From positions 62,001 through 126,000 of the forward strand of contig NZ_JABGCG010000006.1 in assembly GCF_019799925.1 (NCBI RefSeq): a stretch of 64,000 bases of DNA, in the 5' to 3' direction. Positions 16,207 to 25,333 of this stretch are shown piece by piece. The stretch is from Blastococcus sp. CPCC 205250. GTDB taxonomy: Bacteria; Actinomycetota; Actinomycetes; Mycobacteriales; Geodermatophilaceae. Positions within the stretch are counted from its first letter, which is position 1. Each line of letters starts with the position of its first letter. Both the position numbers and the translations under genes were made by a program. The notes under the pieces are model-generated. The model was not told where the DNA came from, searched no databases, and saw only the letters and a program-made list of their open reading frames with translations.

Positions 16207-17764
16207 CGGTGGTGTCCCTCCCGTACGCCCGGTCCAGCAGGTACTTGCCCGGGTTCATGATGTTGTTCGGGTCCAGGGACCGCTTGACGTCGAGCATCAC
16301 GTCGAAGCCGCGCCCCAGCTCCTGGGGCACCAGGTCGACCTCGCCCTCCCGGCAGGAACCGTGGCAGGCGCTCATCGAGCCGCCGTGGGCGAGGGCGACC
16401 GCACCGATCTCCCGCTTGGCCTGCACCCACGCCGCCCAGGCCGCGTCGTCCAGGCGCTGCTCCCAGATGCCGACGTCGATCTCGGTCAGGTAGTCGACGC
16501 CGGTGTTGGCCGAGGTGTAGGCGAACATGCCCCAGTCGTCGAACACGTCGGTCTTGCGCCGCAGGTCGGCCAGGATCTGGTGCCACGCCCGGCTGACCGC
16601 GGGCACGGCGGAGAAGTTGACCGCGGCGTCCTCGCAGTGCCACGACATCGGGATGACCTGGCCGTCCTTGGTCCGCCCGTGCAGCGGCGTGGCGTACCGG
16701 TCGTGCCGGGCCGCCCAGTCGCCCTCGGAGATCTCGTCGCCGAGGTAGCGGGCGCCGTGCTCCTTGGCGATGCGGAACAGCCGCTTGCCGCCGGCGCGGA
16801 CCTCGTCCTCGTAGCCGTACATCACCGAGCAGACCAGCGCCCGGACGTCGGCCGGCTGCGGGATGTACGCCTCGTCGTCGCGGCGCAGGTAGGCGACCTT
16901 GTGCTCGTCGAAGAGGACGGCGCCGGCGAAGGTCGCCACCCCCGCGCGGGCCAGCGCACCGGTGCAGGCGTGGGCGTCCTCGTAGTTGTCGAACGCCCAG
17001 AACGGCGAGAGCTCGGCCTCCGGCTTGGGGAAGAGCTTGAGCGTCGCCTTGGTCGCGATGCCCAGGGTGCCCTGGTGACCCATGAACAGGTGCTTGAGCT
17101 GGTAGCCGCTGGAGGACTTGCTGATCTTCTGGCCGATGCCGTCGCCGACGTGCAGGACGTCGCCGGTGGGCAGCACGTGGTCGAAGCTGAGCACCAGGTC
17201 CCGGGTGTGCCCGTACCGGGAGCCGATGAGCGACCAGCCGCTGGTGCCGATCCGGCCGCCGACCAGCGAGCACGGGTAGCTCGCCGGGTCGTCCGGGTAG
17301 AACAGCCCGTGCTTGGCCAGCCGCTCGTTGAGCTTGAGCATGCTGATGCCGGTGCCCACCGTGACGGTGCGGTTGACCAGGTCCAGCTCGTGGATCTGGT
17401 TCATCTTCTTGACGTCGACGACGATGCCGCGACGGTGCGGCACCGCGCCGTCGGTGAGGCCGGTGCCGCCGTCCCGCGGGACGACGGGGATCCGCATGTC
17501 GTTGGCGATCCGCACCACGGCGGCCACCTGCTCGGTGGAGGTCGGCATGACCACGACGTCGGGCACGCGCTCGGCCCACCGGTGCACGGGGAAGGGGGCC
17601 GGCACCCGGGCGCGGTTGTAGCGGTCGGTCTTGGCCAGCAGGATCTGGTCGTCGGCCAGGACCGGCCGCAGTGCGGCGACCAGCGCGGTGAGCCGCTCGT
17701 CGCTGAGTGGCTCGGTGGTGAACGGTGCGGTGCCGATGGTCCCGGCCGGTTCGGTGATCGTCAT
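16193..17764 (-). CDS. FAD-linked oxidase, GlcD/D-lactate dehydrogenase-like subunit
   Basis: A 523-aa flavoprotein of the PCMH/VAO fold. Residues ~55-240 form the FAD-binding domain (PDVVVMPTSTEQV, VPRDGGTGLTDGA, and GTGISMLKLN). The GHQGTLGIATKATLKLFP region and the C-terminal cap follow, ending in the family motif LDPNNIMNPGKYLL. Such enzymes oxidise 2-hydroxyacids or related alcohols and pass electrons to an Fe-S partner. The partner is encoded 2 bp upstream. The CEDAA and CHGSCREGEVD regions differ from typical GlcD, so the substrate is uncertain. Confidence 0.85.
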   Translation of the reverse strand: MTITEPAGTIGTAPFTTEPLSDERLTALVAALRPVLADDQILLAKTDRYNRARVPAPFPVHRWAERVPDVVVMPTSTEQVAAVVRIANDMRIPVVPRDGGTGLTDGAVPHRRGIVVDVKKMNQIHELDLVNRTVTVGTGISMLKLNERLAKHGLFYPDDPASYPCSLVGGRIGTSGWSLIGSRYGHTRDLVLSFDHVLPTGDVLHVGDGIGQKISKSSSGYQLKHLFMGHQGTLGIATKATLKLFPKPEAELSPFWAFDNYEDAHACTGALARAGVATFAGAVLFDEHKVAYLRRDDEAYIPQPADVRALVCSVMYGYEDEVRAGGKRLFRIAKEHGARYLGDEISEGDWAARHDRYATPLHGRTKDGQVIPMSWHCEDAAVNFSAVPAVSRAWHQILADLRRKTDVFDDWGMFAYTSANTGVDYLTEIDVGIWEQRLDDAAWAAWVQAKREIGAVALAHGGSMSACHGSCREGEVDLVPQELGRGFDVMLDVKRSLDPNNIMNPGKYLLDRAYGRDTTDENR

Positions 17765-17766
17765 GG

Positions 17767-19275
17767 TCAGTGCCCCCCGCACCCGCAGCCGCCGGAACCG
17801 TTCCCGCACCCGCCGCCGCAGCCGCCGCCTCCGCTACCGCATCCGCCGCGGCTGCTGCCCTGCGTCCGGCGGGCGCGGCCGGCGACGCCGGTGCGCTCCT
17901 GCGCCAGGCGCCGGTCGCCGACGTCACCGCGGGAGCCGCCCACGGTGATCCCGAGGGACTGGGCGAACAGCTCGTGCAGGTCGACCACGTCGATGTCCTC
18001 GGCGTCGCCGGCCTCCGACAGCGGCCGCTCCGACCACGGGCAGGCGCTCACCAGGGTGTCGACGTCGAGCTCGGCCGCGCGCTCCAGGCGCATGGCGCTG
18101 ATCTTCGCGGTCAGCTCGGGCTTCTCGACCGGTAGCCCGCCGCCCCCGCCGGAGCAGTAGGACCACTGGGTCACCCGGTCGACGTCCTCGAAGCGCAGGC
18201 CCGGGATGGCCCGCAGCAGCTCCCGGGGCTCCTGCCAGATGCCCTTGCGCTTGTTGAGCCGACAGGGGTCGTGGTAGGTGATCGCGCGGTCGACCGGCAC
18301 CGAGGGGGTCAGCTTCCCCTCGCGCAGGAGCTGCGCGAGGACCTCGATGACGAGGACGACCTCGATGTCGAACTCCTCGCCGAAGTACTTCGGGTAGTCC
18401 TCGGTGAAGCTGATGTAGTCGTGCGGGTCGAGCACCAGCAGCCGCTTGGTCCCCGTCTTGCGCCAGTTGTCCAGGTTGTGCCGGGCGAAGCGCTGCGCCT
18501 GCTCGGCGTAGCCCATCTCGGCGGCCGGGCCGCCGCAGCACCACTGGTCCTCCATCAGGCCGAACTCGTAGCCGGCCATCTGCAGCATCTGGGCCACCGC
18601 CCGCGGCACCGACGTCCGGTAGAACGCCGCCTCGCAGTCGACGAACAGGACCGTCTCGCCGCCGATGGGGATGTCCAGGCCCTCGGCCCAGTCGCGGACC
18701 TTCTCCTGGCTGACCGGCGTCTCGCCGAGGACCGGCTCGTGCGTGCGCAGGTCGGTGCGCTCGTTCCAGATCTGCCAGTTCGGCTGGTGCACGCCGCTCT
18801 CGACGGCGAGCGAGCGCATCGCCTTCACGACGTCGACCGTGCGCGTGCGGAACCGGTAGAAGTCCCCGGTGAACAGCGTGTTCGGACAGCGGAGCTCGCA
18901 CGCGCCGCACTGCGTGCAGTTGACGTAGTCGGCGGCGATGTCGGCGATGTCGAGCTCGCCGCGCTCCATGGCCACCACGTTGGCGTGGAAGGCGGTGGGG
19001 GTCCACGACTCGTTGCGCTCGACCTGGGTCACCGGGCAGACCTCGCGGCAGAACTTGTGCCCCGAGGAGAAGCAGTTGTACGAGGTGTTGCGCCACTGCT
19101 CGACGAACGCCGCGGTCTTCGGGTCCTGGACCGGCGGCGGGATCGGGCCGGCGAGGGTCTCGGGGAAGTGCGCCAGCTCGGCGGGGTTGGACGGGGCGCC
19201 TGGGGTGAACGGCTCGGAGAGGGCATCCACCCGGGCGTCCGGCCCGGTCGCCCGATCGGGCTCGACCTGTGTCAC
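17767..19275 (-). CDS. Fe-S oxidoreductase (heterodisulfide-reductase/GlcF-like) with Cys/Gly-rich tail
   Basis: A 502-aa electron-transfer subunit. A canonical CTQCGACELRCP 4Fe-4S motif lies at 120-131 and a second, irregular set of cysteines at C68, C76 and C80 ends in CP. Two CCG-type domains follow (WCCGGPAAEMG near 262 and YCSGGGGGLP near 404), as in GlcF, LutA and HdrB-like proteins. The last ~28 residues are an unusual Gly-rich tail with five Cys and a final His. The start at GTG 19275 has GAGGAG upstream. It is the first gene of a three-gene operon with the FAD subunit and a small unknown, divergent from a GntR regulator. Confidence 0.85.
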   Translation of the reverse strand: MTQVEPDRATGPDARVDALSEPFTPGAPSNPAELAHFPETLAGPIPPPVQDPKTAAFVEQWRNTSYNCFSSGHKFCREVCPVTQVERNESWTPTAFHANVVAMERGELDIADIAADYVNCTQCGACELRCPNTLFTGDFYRFRTRTVDVVKAMRSLAVESGVHQPNWQIWNERTDLRTHEPVLGETPVSQEKVRDWAEGLDIPIGGETVLFVDCEAAFYRTSVPRAVAQMLQMAGYEFGLMEDQWCCGGPAAEMGYAEQAQRFARHNLDNWRKTGTKRLLVLDPHDYISFTEDYPKYFGEEFDIEVVLVIEVLAQLLREGKLTPSVPVDRAITYHDPCRLNKRKGIWQEPRELLRAIPGLRFEDVDRVTQWSYCSGGGGGLPVEKPELTAKISAMRLERAAELDVDTLVSACPWSERPLSEAGDAEDIDVVDLHELFAQSLGITVGGSRGDVGDRRLAQERTGVAGRARRTQGSSRGGCGSGGGGCGGGCGNGSGGCGCGGH

Positions 19276-19324
19276 TGAGTGCTCCTCGTCACAAGGGGGC
19301 TGCGGTGCCGCCACGCTAACGAGA

Positions 19325-19333
19325 AAAACCTAT
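19325..19333. promoter_or_regulatory. candidate GntR operator upstream of the Fe-S/FAD operon
   Basis: AAAACCTAT here is the reverse complement of ATAGGTTTT at 20950-20958 upstream of the APC permease. Both lie in the outward promoters flanking the same GntR gene, in otherwise GC-rich DNA. Confidence 0.45.
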
Positions 19334-19403
19334 GAATTCAACGGTTAAGTCGGAGGGTCGTCGGTGCGACACTGCAGAGCGACCCCGGTTGCAGGAGGCG
19401 ACG

Positions 19404-20183
19404 GTGCAGTTGCTCAGCGGTGACGCCCGGCGTGCCGTCTTCGCCCCGCTCGACGACGGGGCGCTGCGCAGCGAGACCGTGGTGCGCCGGGTGGGCAGCG
19501 CCATCGCCCTGGGTCTGCTCGGGGAAGGCGAGCAGCTGCCGACGGAGACCGACCTCGCCACCATGCTCAACGTCTCGACCATGACCCTGCGGGAGGCGCT
19601 GGCCGAGCTCCGCAAGCTCGGTCTGGTCGAGACCCGTCGGGGTCGCGGCGGCGGGAGCTTCGTGCAGGCGCGCGACGACGTCCTCGCCGAGCTGGCCGAG
19701 GCGCGGCTGTCCGAGCTCGGGACGACAGACCTGCGCGAGCTCGGCGACGTTCACGGCGCGGTGGCCGCGGCCGCGGCCCGCCTGGCCGCCTCCCGGGCGT
19801 CGCGCACCGAGATCGCCCGGCTGCGCGACATCGTCGACCGGCTGGGCCGCGCCGGGACGGTGACCGGGCAGCGCCGGGCCGACGGCCGCTTCTACGTCGA
19901 GCTCGCCGCGTGCGCGCAGTCCGTGCGGCTCACCATGCAGGAGATGGACCTGCACCTGGAGCTGGGTCAGCTGCCCTGGCCGCCGGCGTCCGCGCCCGAG
20001 CTGCTCGAGGTCGTCGTCGCCGACCACCGGGCGGTCGTGGACGCCATCGAGGCGCGGGACCCCGACCGCGCCCGCGTGCTGACCGAGCAGCACATCGACC
20101 GGCGGACGCACTGGTCGATCGAGCTGCGCCTGGGGCTGGCGGGGACCGGCCGGGACGCGCTGTCCCGGCAGGAGGTCTCGTGA
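19404..20183 (+). CDS. GntR family transcriptional regulator (FCD subfamily)
   Basis: A 259-aa regulator. The winged HTH (about 25-90; GEQLPTETDLATMLNVSTMTLREALAEL) is followed by a helical FCD domain. The start is set at GTG 19404, which has AGGAGG at ideal spacing; an ATG at 19332 in the same frame would overlap the promoter element. It is divergent from the Fe-S/FAD operon, and its stop overlaps the start of a Cache-like gene (GTGA), so both are co-translated. It is likely to control both the dehydrogenase operon and the permease at 21029. Confidence 0.88.
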   Translation: MQLLSGDARRAVFAPLDDGALRSETVVRRVGSAIALGLLGEGEQLPTETDLATMLNVSTMTLREALAELRKLGLVETRRGRGGGSFVQARDDVLAELAEARLSELGTTDLRELGDVHGAVAAAAARLAASRASRTEIARLRDIVDRLGRAGTVTGQRRADGRFYVELAACAQSVRLTMQEMDLHLELGQLPWPPASAPELLEVVVADHRAVVDAIEARDPDRARVLTEQHIDRRTHWSIELRLGLAGTGRDALSRQEVS

Positions 20184-20887
20184 CCGGCGCACCCGACGCC
20201 GCGGGGGTCGGCGCGGCGGTCTCAGCGGTCGTCGCGCGCGTGTTCGACACCGTCGCCGCCGTGCGGAGCGCCGCGCTGCGCCCCGCCGGCCGGGCGGGGT
20301 TCGCGACCGGGGCGCCGGTGCTCGGCGACGACGTCCCGGACCTGCTGCTCGGGCCCGGGCAGCTCGCCGTGGGCCTCGGTCTGGTGGTGGCCCCCCGCGA
20401 GCAGCTGCCGCTGCGGCTGGAGTGGTGGCAGGTCGACCCCGGCGGCAGCAGGCCGCACGCCCTCGAGCCCGACCTGCGGCCGACCAGCCTCGGCTACTAC
20501 GACTACACCGCGGCGGAGTGGTTCGACGTCCCCCGCCGCACCGGCCGGCGGCACGTGGTGGGGCCCTACGTCGACGTCCACGGGACCGGCCGGTACCTGC
20601 TCACCCTCACCGAGCCGGTCGTCGTCGACGGGGTGTTCGCCGGGGTGGCCGGCGCGGACGTGTCGGTCCGCCGGTTCGAGGCGCACCTGCTGCAGGCCCT
20701 CGGCCGGTCGCCCGGCGCCTTCGTCCTCGTCAACGGGGAGGACCGCGTGGTGCTGTCCACGGCCCCCCGCTGGCGCGTGGGCGAACTGGTCGCCGAGGGG
20801 GTCGCTCCCGCCGGCGCGGGGGTCGGGATCGAGGGCACGCCCTGGCGGCTGGTCCCGGTCGCGGACAGCCGCGTGCTACCCGTCTGA
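20180..20887 (+). CDS. soluble Cache-like sensory domain protein
   Basis: A 235-aa protein without signal peptide or membrane helix. The central region, LGYYDYTAAEWFDVPRRTG followed by VGPYVDVHGTGRYLLTLTEPV and FAGVAGADVSV, has the look of a Cache (PAS-like small-molecule sensing) domain normally found outside the membrane in receptors. Here it is cytosolic by prediction and its GTG start overlaps the stop of the GntR regulator, so it may act as a ligand-binding partner of that regulator. Its ligand may be the solute carried by the permease downstream. The family call is moderate and the role is inferred. Confidence 0.65.
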   Translation: MTGAPDAAGVGAAVSAVVARVFDTVAAVRSAALRPAGRAGFATGAPVLGDDVPDLLLGPGQLAVGLGLVVAPREQLPLRLEWWQVDPGGSRPHALEPDLRPTSLGYYDYTAAEWFDVPRRTGRRHVVGPYVDVHGTGRYLLTLTEPVVVDGVFAGVAGADVSVRRFEAHLLQALGRSPGAFVLVNGEDRVVLSTAPRWRVGELVAEGVAPAGAGVGIEGTPWRLVPVADSRVLPV

Positions 20888-20949
20888 CCAGCGGGAGCGA
20901 CCGTCACGAGAACGTGACGAGGAGGACTTGTCGTCTGAACTCTGTCTCT

Positions 20950-20958
20950 ATAGGTTTT
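20950..20958. promoter_or_regulatory. candidate GntR operator upstream of the APC permease
   Basis: ATAGGTTTT about 70 bp upstream of the permease start; inverted copy at 19325-19333. Part of the longer TATAGGTTTTCCC. Confidence 0.45.
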
Positions 20959-21028
20959 CCCGGACTCTGTGGCCTGCGGCACATCGGCACTCGCCGAACG
21001 GCCGGCCACACGCTTCCGAGGAGACACC

Positions 21029-22564
21029 GTGACGACAACCGGACCCCCCGCCGGGCACACCGAGGACGACGCCCAGCTCGCCGCTCTCGGGTACTCCGGC
21101 GAGTTCCACCGGAGCATGGGGCTGTGGGCCAACATGGCCCTCGGGTTCACGTACCTCTCGCCCCTGGTGGGCGTCTACTCGCTGTTCGCCTACAGCCTGT
21201 CCATCGGCGGCCCGCCCGCGCTCTGGTGGATCGTCATCGTGGGCATCGGGCAGCTGCTCGTCGCGCTGGTGTTCGGCGAGGTCGTCTCGCAGTACCCGCT
21301 GGCCGGTGGCATCTACCCCTGGACCCGGCGGCTGTGGAACCGGCGCTACGCGTGGATCGTCTCCTGGATCTACATCTGGGCGGTCATCGTGACGATCACC
21401 GCCGTCGCCGAGTTCGGTGGTGGCTTCGTCGCGGCCCTGTTCGACCTGGAGGCGACGCCCGGGGTCGTCCTGGCGACGGCCGTGGCGCTGCTCGTGGTGG
21501 CGTTCGTCGTCAACTACAGCGGCACCCGCACGCTCGCGCGGATCGCGCAGATCGGCCTGCTGGCCGAGCTCGTCGGCGTCGTCGCCCTGGGCCTGTTCCT
21601 GCTGCTGTTCAAGCGCGAGCAGCCGTTCTCGGTCTTCTTCGACTCGCTGGGCGCCGGCGGGGGCGACGGGTACCTGGGGGTCTTCCTGGCCGCCTCGCTG
21701 TCCGGGCTCTTCCTGTTCTACGGGTTCGAGGCCTGCGGGGACGTCGCCGAGGAGGTCGCCGACCCGACCCGGCAGATCCCGCGCGCGATGATCCTGACCG
21801 TCCTGGTCGGCGGCGTCTCGGGCTTCCTCTCCTACGCCGGGTACGTGCTGTCGGCTCCGGACCTGCAGGCGATCGTGGCCGGCGAGGACGCCGACCCGAT
21901 CCCGTCGATCCTCGAGAGCTCCCTGGGCACGGCGGGGTCGAAGGTCTTCCTGGTCGTCATCGTCATCGCCTTCCTCTCCTGCGTGCTGTCGCTGCAGGCG
22001 GCCGGCAGCCGGCTGCTCTACGCCTTCGCCCGCGACCGCATGCTCCCGGCGAGCACCTGGCTCGCGCACGTCTCGAAGCGGCACGCCGTCCCCACCAACG
22101 CGCTGCTGGTCGTGTGCGTCGTGCCGGTGCTGATCGCGCTGTTCGTGTACTTCCAGGAGGGCGTCCTGGCCCGCGTCACCGCCTTCGCGGTGCTCGGCAT
22201 CTACGTCGCCTTCCAGGCCGTGGTGCTGGCCGCGCTGCGGCAGCGGCTCAAGGGGTGGCGGCCCGCGGGCCTGTGGAACCTGGGCACCGCCGGCCTCGTC
22301 GTCAACGTGCTCGCGCTGGCCTACGGCATCTTCGCCATCGTCCTGCTGCTCAAGCCCGCCCCCGGCACCGAGACCTTCGTCGACCGCTGGATCGTGGCCA
22401 TCGGCCTGGCCGTCGTCGCGGGCACGGGGCTGCTCTACCTGTTGCTGGCGCGGCCGGACCGGCACTCTTCGCACATCCCCGAGGGCGACGCCCGCGAGGT
22501 GGCCGCACAGCTCCACCAGATCCGGCGCGACCAGCGCGCCCAGGTGAGTGAGGAGACCCGATGA
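21029..22564 (+). CDS. APC family amino acid permease
   Basis: A 511-aa membrane protein with about 12 hydrophobic helices. Features of the APC superfamily are GEVVSQYPLAGGIYPWTRRLW near helix 2-3, the FYGFEACGDVAEEV motif of helix 6, and DRMLPASTWLAHVSKRHAVPTNAL in the following loop. It imports an amino acid or amine with H+ across the cytoplasmic membrane. The FEACGD segment and GG-IYPWTRRLW are typical of the amino acid/choline/GABA-type branch. GTG 21029 follows GAGGAG. Its stop overlaps the start of the LLM oxidoreductase (ATGA), so the two form one operon. Confidence 0.9.
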   Translation: MTTTGPPAGHTEDDAQLAALGYSGEFHRSMGLWANMALGFTYLSPLVGVYSLFAYSLSIGGPPALWWIVIVGIGQLLVALVFGEVVSQYPLAGGIYPWTRRLWNRRYAWIVSWIYIWAVIVTITAVAEFGGGFVAALFDLEATPGVVLATAVALLVVAFVVNYSGTRTLARIAQIGLLAELVGVVALGLFLLLFKREQPFSVFFDSLGAGGGDGYLGVFLAASLSGLFLFYGFEACGDVAEEVADPTRQIPRAMILTVLVGGVSGFLSYAGYVLSAPDLQAIVAGEDADPIPSILESSLGTAGSKVFLVVIVIAFLSCVLSLQAAGSRLLYAFARDRMLPASTWLAHVSKRHAVPTNALLVVCVVPVLIALFVYFQEGVLARVTAFAVLGIYVAFQAVVLAALRQRLKGWRPAGLWNLGTAGLVVNVLALAYGIFAIVLLLKPAPGTETFVDRWIVAIGLAVVAGTGLLYLLLARPDRHSSHIPEGDAREVAAQLHQIRRDQRAQVSEETR

Positions 22565-23607
22565 AGTTCAGCTACGCCATGCTGCCCGACTACCCCCTCG
22601 AGGAGTCCCTGAGAGCGATCAAGCTGGCGGACGACCTCGGCTTCCACGCGGTGTACGCCGCGGACGAGACGTGGCACAAGGACCTGTGGCTGCTGTTCGC
22701 CGCCGCGGCCGGCCAGACCTCCCGCGTGCGCATGGGGCCGAGCGTCTCCGCGGTCACCCTGCGCGAGCCCACCCTGATCGCGCAGGCCGCGGCGACCCTG
22801 GACGAGCTCAGCGGCGGCCGCGCGGAGGTGGTCCTCTCCAGCGGGAACTTCGGCCTGCTGGCCCAGTACAAGATGGACTGGACCAAGACCAAGCCGCTGT
22901 CGCGGGTCGTCGAGGGCGTGAAGGTGATGCGCACGTTCCTCGACGACGGGGCGATCACCTTCGACGGCGAGTTCTTCTCCTACGACGGGCTGTTCACCTT
23001 CGCGCGGCCGGTGCAGGACCGGCTCCCGGTGAAGATGGGCGCGATGCGGGGGCCCAAGTCGTTCCAGGCCGCGGCCGAGCACTCCGACGGCTGCCACCAC
23101 GCGCTGAGCTACACGCGGGAGGCGTACGAGTACGCCGCCGAGAACCTGCGGGTCGGCGCCGAGCGGGCCGGCAAGGACTGGACGTCGTTGGACTTCGGCG
23201 CGTGGGTGGTCGTCTCGGTGGGCCGGGACTCCGCCGCCGCCAAGGACGCCGCCCGCAGCATGGTCGGCATCTACGCCTCCTCGATGCCGGCCGAGCAGCT
23301 CGAGCGCAACGGCGTGGACCCGGACAGCCTCAAGCCGATCATCGACGCGATCGGCAGCGGTGACCTGGCCAAGGGCATCGAGCTGACGACGCCGGAGATC
23401 GCCGAGAAGCTCTCCTTCGCCGGGACGCCCGAGGAGGTGACGGCGAAGATCAAGGAGATCGAGCCGGCCGGGGTGAACCACCTCATCGCCGCGATCACCG
23501 ACGCCTCGCTGGTCAAGGCGTTCACCGGTCGCGAGCTGCCGGGCGTGGCGACGGTCGAGGAGCAGCTGCAGCTCATCCACGACGAGGTCATGCCCGCCTT
23601 CAGCTGA
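22561..23607 (+). CDS. LLM class (F420-type) oxidoreductase
   Basis: A 348-aa luciferase-like monooxygenase-fold enzyme. MKFSYAMLPDYPLEESLRAIKLADDLGFHAVYAADE is the typical first strand-helix (abbreviated here by position, residues 1-36), followed by RVRMGPSVSAVTLREP, TLDELSGGRAEVVLSSG and the late FAGTPEEVTAKIKEI block. This branch uses F420 or flavin to oxidise or reduce small molecules. It overlaps the permease stop, so it probably acts on the imported compound. No reductase partner is encoded nearby, which favours F420 over FMNH2. Confidence 0.85.
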   Translation: MKFSYAMLPDYPLEESLRAIKLADDLGFHAVYAADETWHKDLWLLFAAAAGQTSRVRMGPSVSAVTLREPTLIAQAAATLDELSGGRAEVVLSSGNFGLLAQYKMDWTKTKPLSRVVEGVKVMRTFLDDGAITFDGEFFSYDGLFTFARPVQDRLPVKMGAMRGPKSFQAAAEHSDGCHHALSYTREAYEYAAENLRVGAERAGKDWTSLDFGAWVVVSVGRDSAAAKDAARSMVGIYASSMPAEQLERNGVDPDSLKPIIDAIGSGDLAKGIELTTPEIAEKLSFAGTPEEVTAKIKEIEPAGVNHLIAAITDASLVKAFTGRELPGVATVEEQLQLIHDEVMPAFS

Positions 23608-23630
23608 ACCGGGGGCCCGCGGGCACCCAG

Positions 23631-23666
23631 GACGGGCCCGGCTCCCGCGCGGGAGCCGGGCCCGTC
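23631..23666. terminator. perfect 36-bp palindrome, bidirectional terminator
   Basis: A fully self-complementary GC block begins GACGGGCCCGG and ends with its complement, between the convergent LLM (+) and PucR (-) genes. As RNA it folds into a stem of about 16 bp in either direction. Confidence 0.85.
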
Positions 23667-23673
23667 GGCGTCC

Positions 23674-25188
23674 TCAGCCGGCCGGCGGGTGGAGGGCCAG
23701 CCAGAGCTCGGCGCGGACACCGGGGGAGTCCAGGTCGCGGTCGAGCAGCTGCGCCGCGCGGTGGATCCGCTTGCGCAGGGTGTGCCGGTGCACGCCCAGC
23801 CGGGCGGCGGCCGGCTCCCACTGACCGTGCGCGGCCAGCCAGCAGCGCAGCGACTCGACCAGGTCGCCCGGCCCGGCCCGGTCGGCGGCCACCAGGGGCG
23901 CCAGGACGGCGTCGGCGAAGGCGGACGTGGCCTCGGGGTCCAGGAGCGCGGCGAGCCCCCGGCCGGCGAGGTCGGCGAACCCGGTCACCGGCCGGGCGGT
24001 GGCCCGGCCGTGCTCGGCGGCCTGGCGTGCCTGCCGAAGCCCGAGGGCGAGCTCGCTCCACGGCGTCGGGCCGGCGGTCCCCAGCACCGCGCCCGGCACC
24101 CGCCGCGGCAGGTCCGCGAGCAGCTCGGCCGGTTCGCGCCCGGCGGCTGCCAGGACGACGAGCGCCCCGTCGAGCTCGGCGGCCAGGACCGGCTCGCCCG
24201 CGTGCGCCGCCGCGTCCGCGGCCACGTCGACCGCGGCGGCCCGGTCCTCTGCGCTGCCCAGGACCACGTGCACGCGCACCGGCGCCGCCGGCAGCTCCTC
24301 GCCGAGCGCGGCGAGCACCGGGACGACGGCGTCCGTCCCGCCGGCCAGCAGCAGCCGGAGCGCGGCGGCGCGCAGCGCGGCGGTTGCGCCCCCCAGGGTG
24401 CGGGCCTGCTCGAGACGCAGCGTCAGCAGCAGGGCCGCGGCGTTCACCACGTGCCGCTCGGCGGTCGGGAACGGGCCCGGCCGGCCGACGGCGAGGAACC
24501 CCCGGGCGCGGGTGCCGGTGCCCAGCGACTGCAGCAGCACGGTCTCCCCGGGCCGGCTGAGCGCGGCGCCGGCGGGCGGGCGGGCGGCGGTCAGCCGCTC
24601 GACGGTGGCCGCGAGGCCGGCCACCCGGGCCCGGGCGTCGGGGGACGAGGCCTCCACGGGTCTCCCGGCGGTGTCGAGCACCAGCGCCCAGCCGCCGACG
24701 TGCCGGGCCAGCCGCTGGACCACCGCGCCCGGGGCGCCCGGCGTCACCGCGGCGCGGGTCAGCTCCTGCTGCACCGCCGCCGCCCGGGCGATCCCCGCGT
24801 ACTCCTCAGCGGCCAGGGCGGCCGACACGGCGCGCGAGATCGCGATGAACGGCGTCTGCCGGGGCACCTCGAGGACGGCCAGGCCGCTGGCGTCGGCCGC
24901 CGCGACCAGGTCCTCCGGCACCTCCGCGAGGCTGAGCCCGGTGCCGATCCCCAGGCCCACGACCCCCGCGCCGGCCAGGCGGCGCACGTAGCCGGCCGGG
25001 TCGGCGTCCGGCCCGACGAGCGGCAGCCCGGTGGTGAGCAGCAGCTCGCCGCCCTCCAGGAACGAGGCGGGGTCGGGCAGCTCGCTGACGTGCACCCAGG
25101 ACACGGGGCGGTCCACGGGGGGAGTGCGGGTGCACAGCGACAGCCGCAGCGACGGCGTGCCGAGCAGGGAGGCCACGGTGACGGGCAC
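23674..25188 (-). CDS. PucR family transcriptional regulator
   Basis: A 504-aa regulator with an N-terminal PucR domain (about 1-120; [38 protein letters not shown] read across the domain by position 25-60), a central GGDEF-like/CdaR region, and a C-terminal helix-turn-helix ([21 protein letters not shown]). GTG 25188 follows GGGAGGGAG. It is divergent from gabT. PucR-type regulators are known to activate GABA-utilisation genes in related actinobacteria (GabR of Corynebacterium), so this one probably controls gabT; that is inference from position. Confidence 0.88.
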   Translation of the reverse strand: MPVTVASLLGTPSLRLSLCTRTPPVDRPVSWVHVSELPDPASFLEGGELLLTTGLPLVGPDADPAGYVRRLAGAGVVGLGIGTGLSLAEVPEDLVAAADASGLAVLEVPRQTPFIAISRAVSAALAAEEYAGIARAAAVQQELTRAAVTPGAPGAVVQRLARHVGGWALVLDTAGRPVEASSPDARARVAGLAATVERLTAARPPAGAALSRPGETVLLQSLGTGTRARGFLAVGRPGPFPTAERHVVNAAALLLTLRLEQARTLGGATAALRAAALRLLLAGGTDAVVPVLAALGEELPAAPVRVHVVLGSAEDRAAAVDVAADAAAHAGEPVLAAELDGALVVLAAAGREPAELLADLPRRVPGAVLGTAGPTPWSELALGLRQARQAAEHGRATARPVTGFADLAGRGLAALLDPEATSAFADAVLAPLVAADRAGPGDLVESLRCWLAAHGQWEPAAARLGVHRHTLRKRIHRAAQLLDRDLDSPGVRAELWLALHPPAG

Positions 25189-25333
25189 GGCGCACTCCCT
25201 CCCGGGACATTGTGGACACTCCGACGTCACGGGGACGCCGGGATGGACGGTACCGCCGGCCGGTCCCGCGGCTCAGGCTGGAACGCACCCCCGTCCCTCC
25301 GACGGGGGCACCCGTGCCCCGCGAGGAGATGCG

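Noticed and set aside
16139..18160. A long plus-strand frame opposite the FAD and Fe-S subunits
   Set aside because: Antisense shadow of two well-supported genes; composition is Gly/Val/Asp-rich without domain motifs.
19332..19403. ATG at 19332 as the start of the GntR gene
   Set aside because: It lies within the shared promoter motif and has no ribosome site; GTG 19404 has an ideal AGGAGG.
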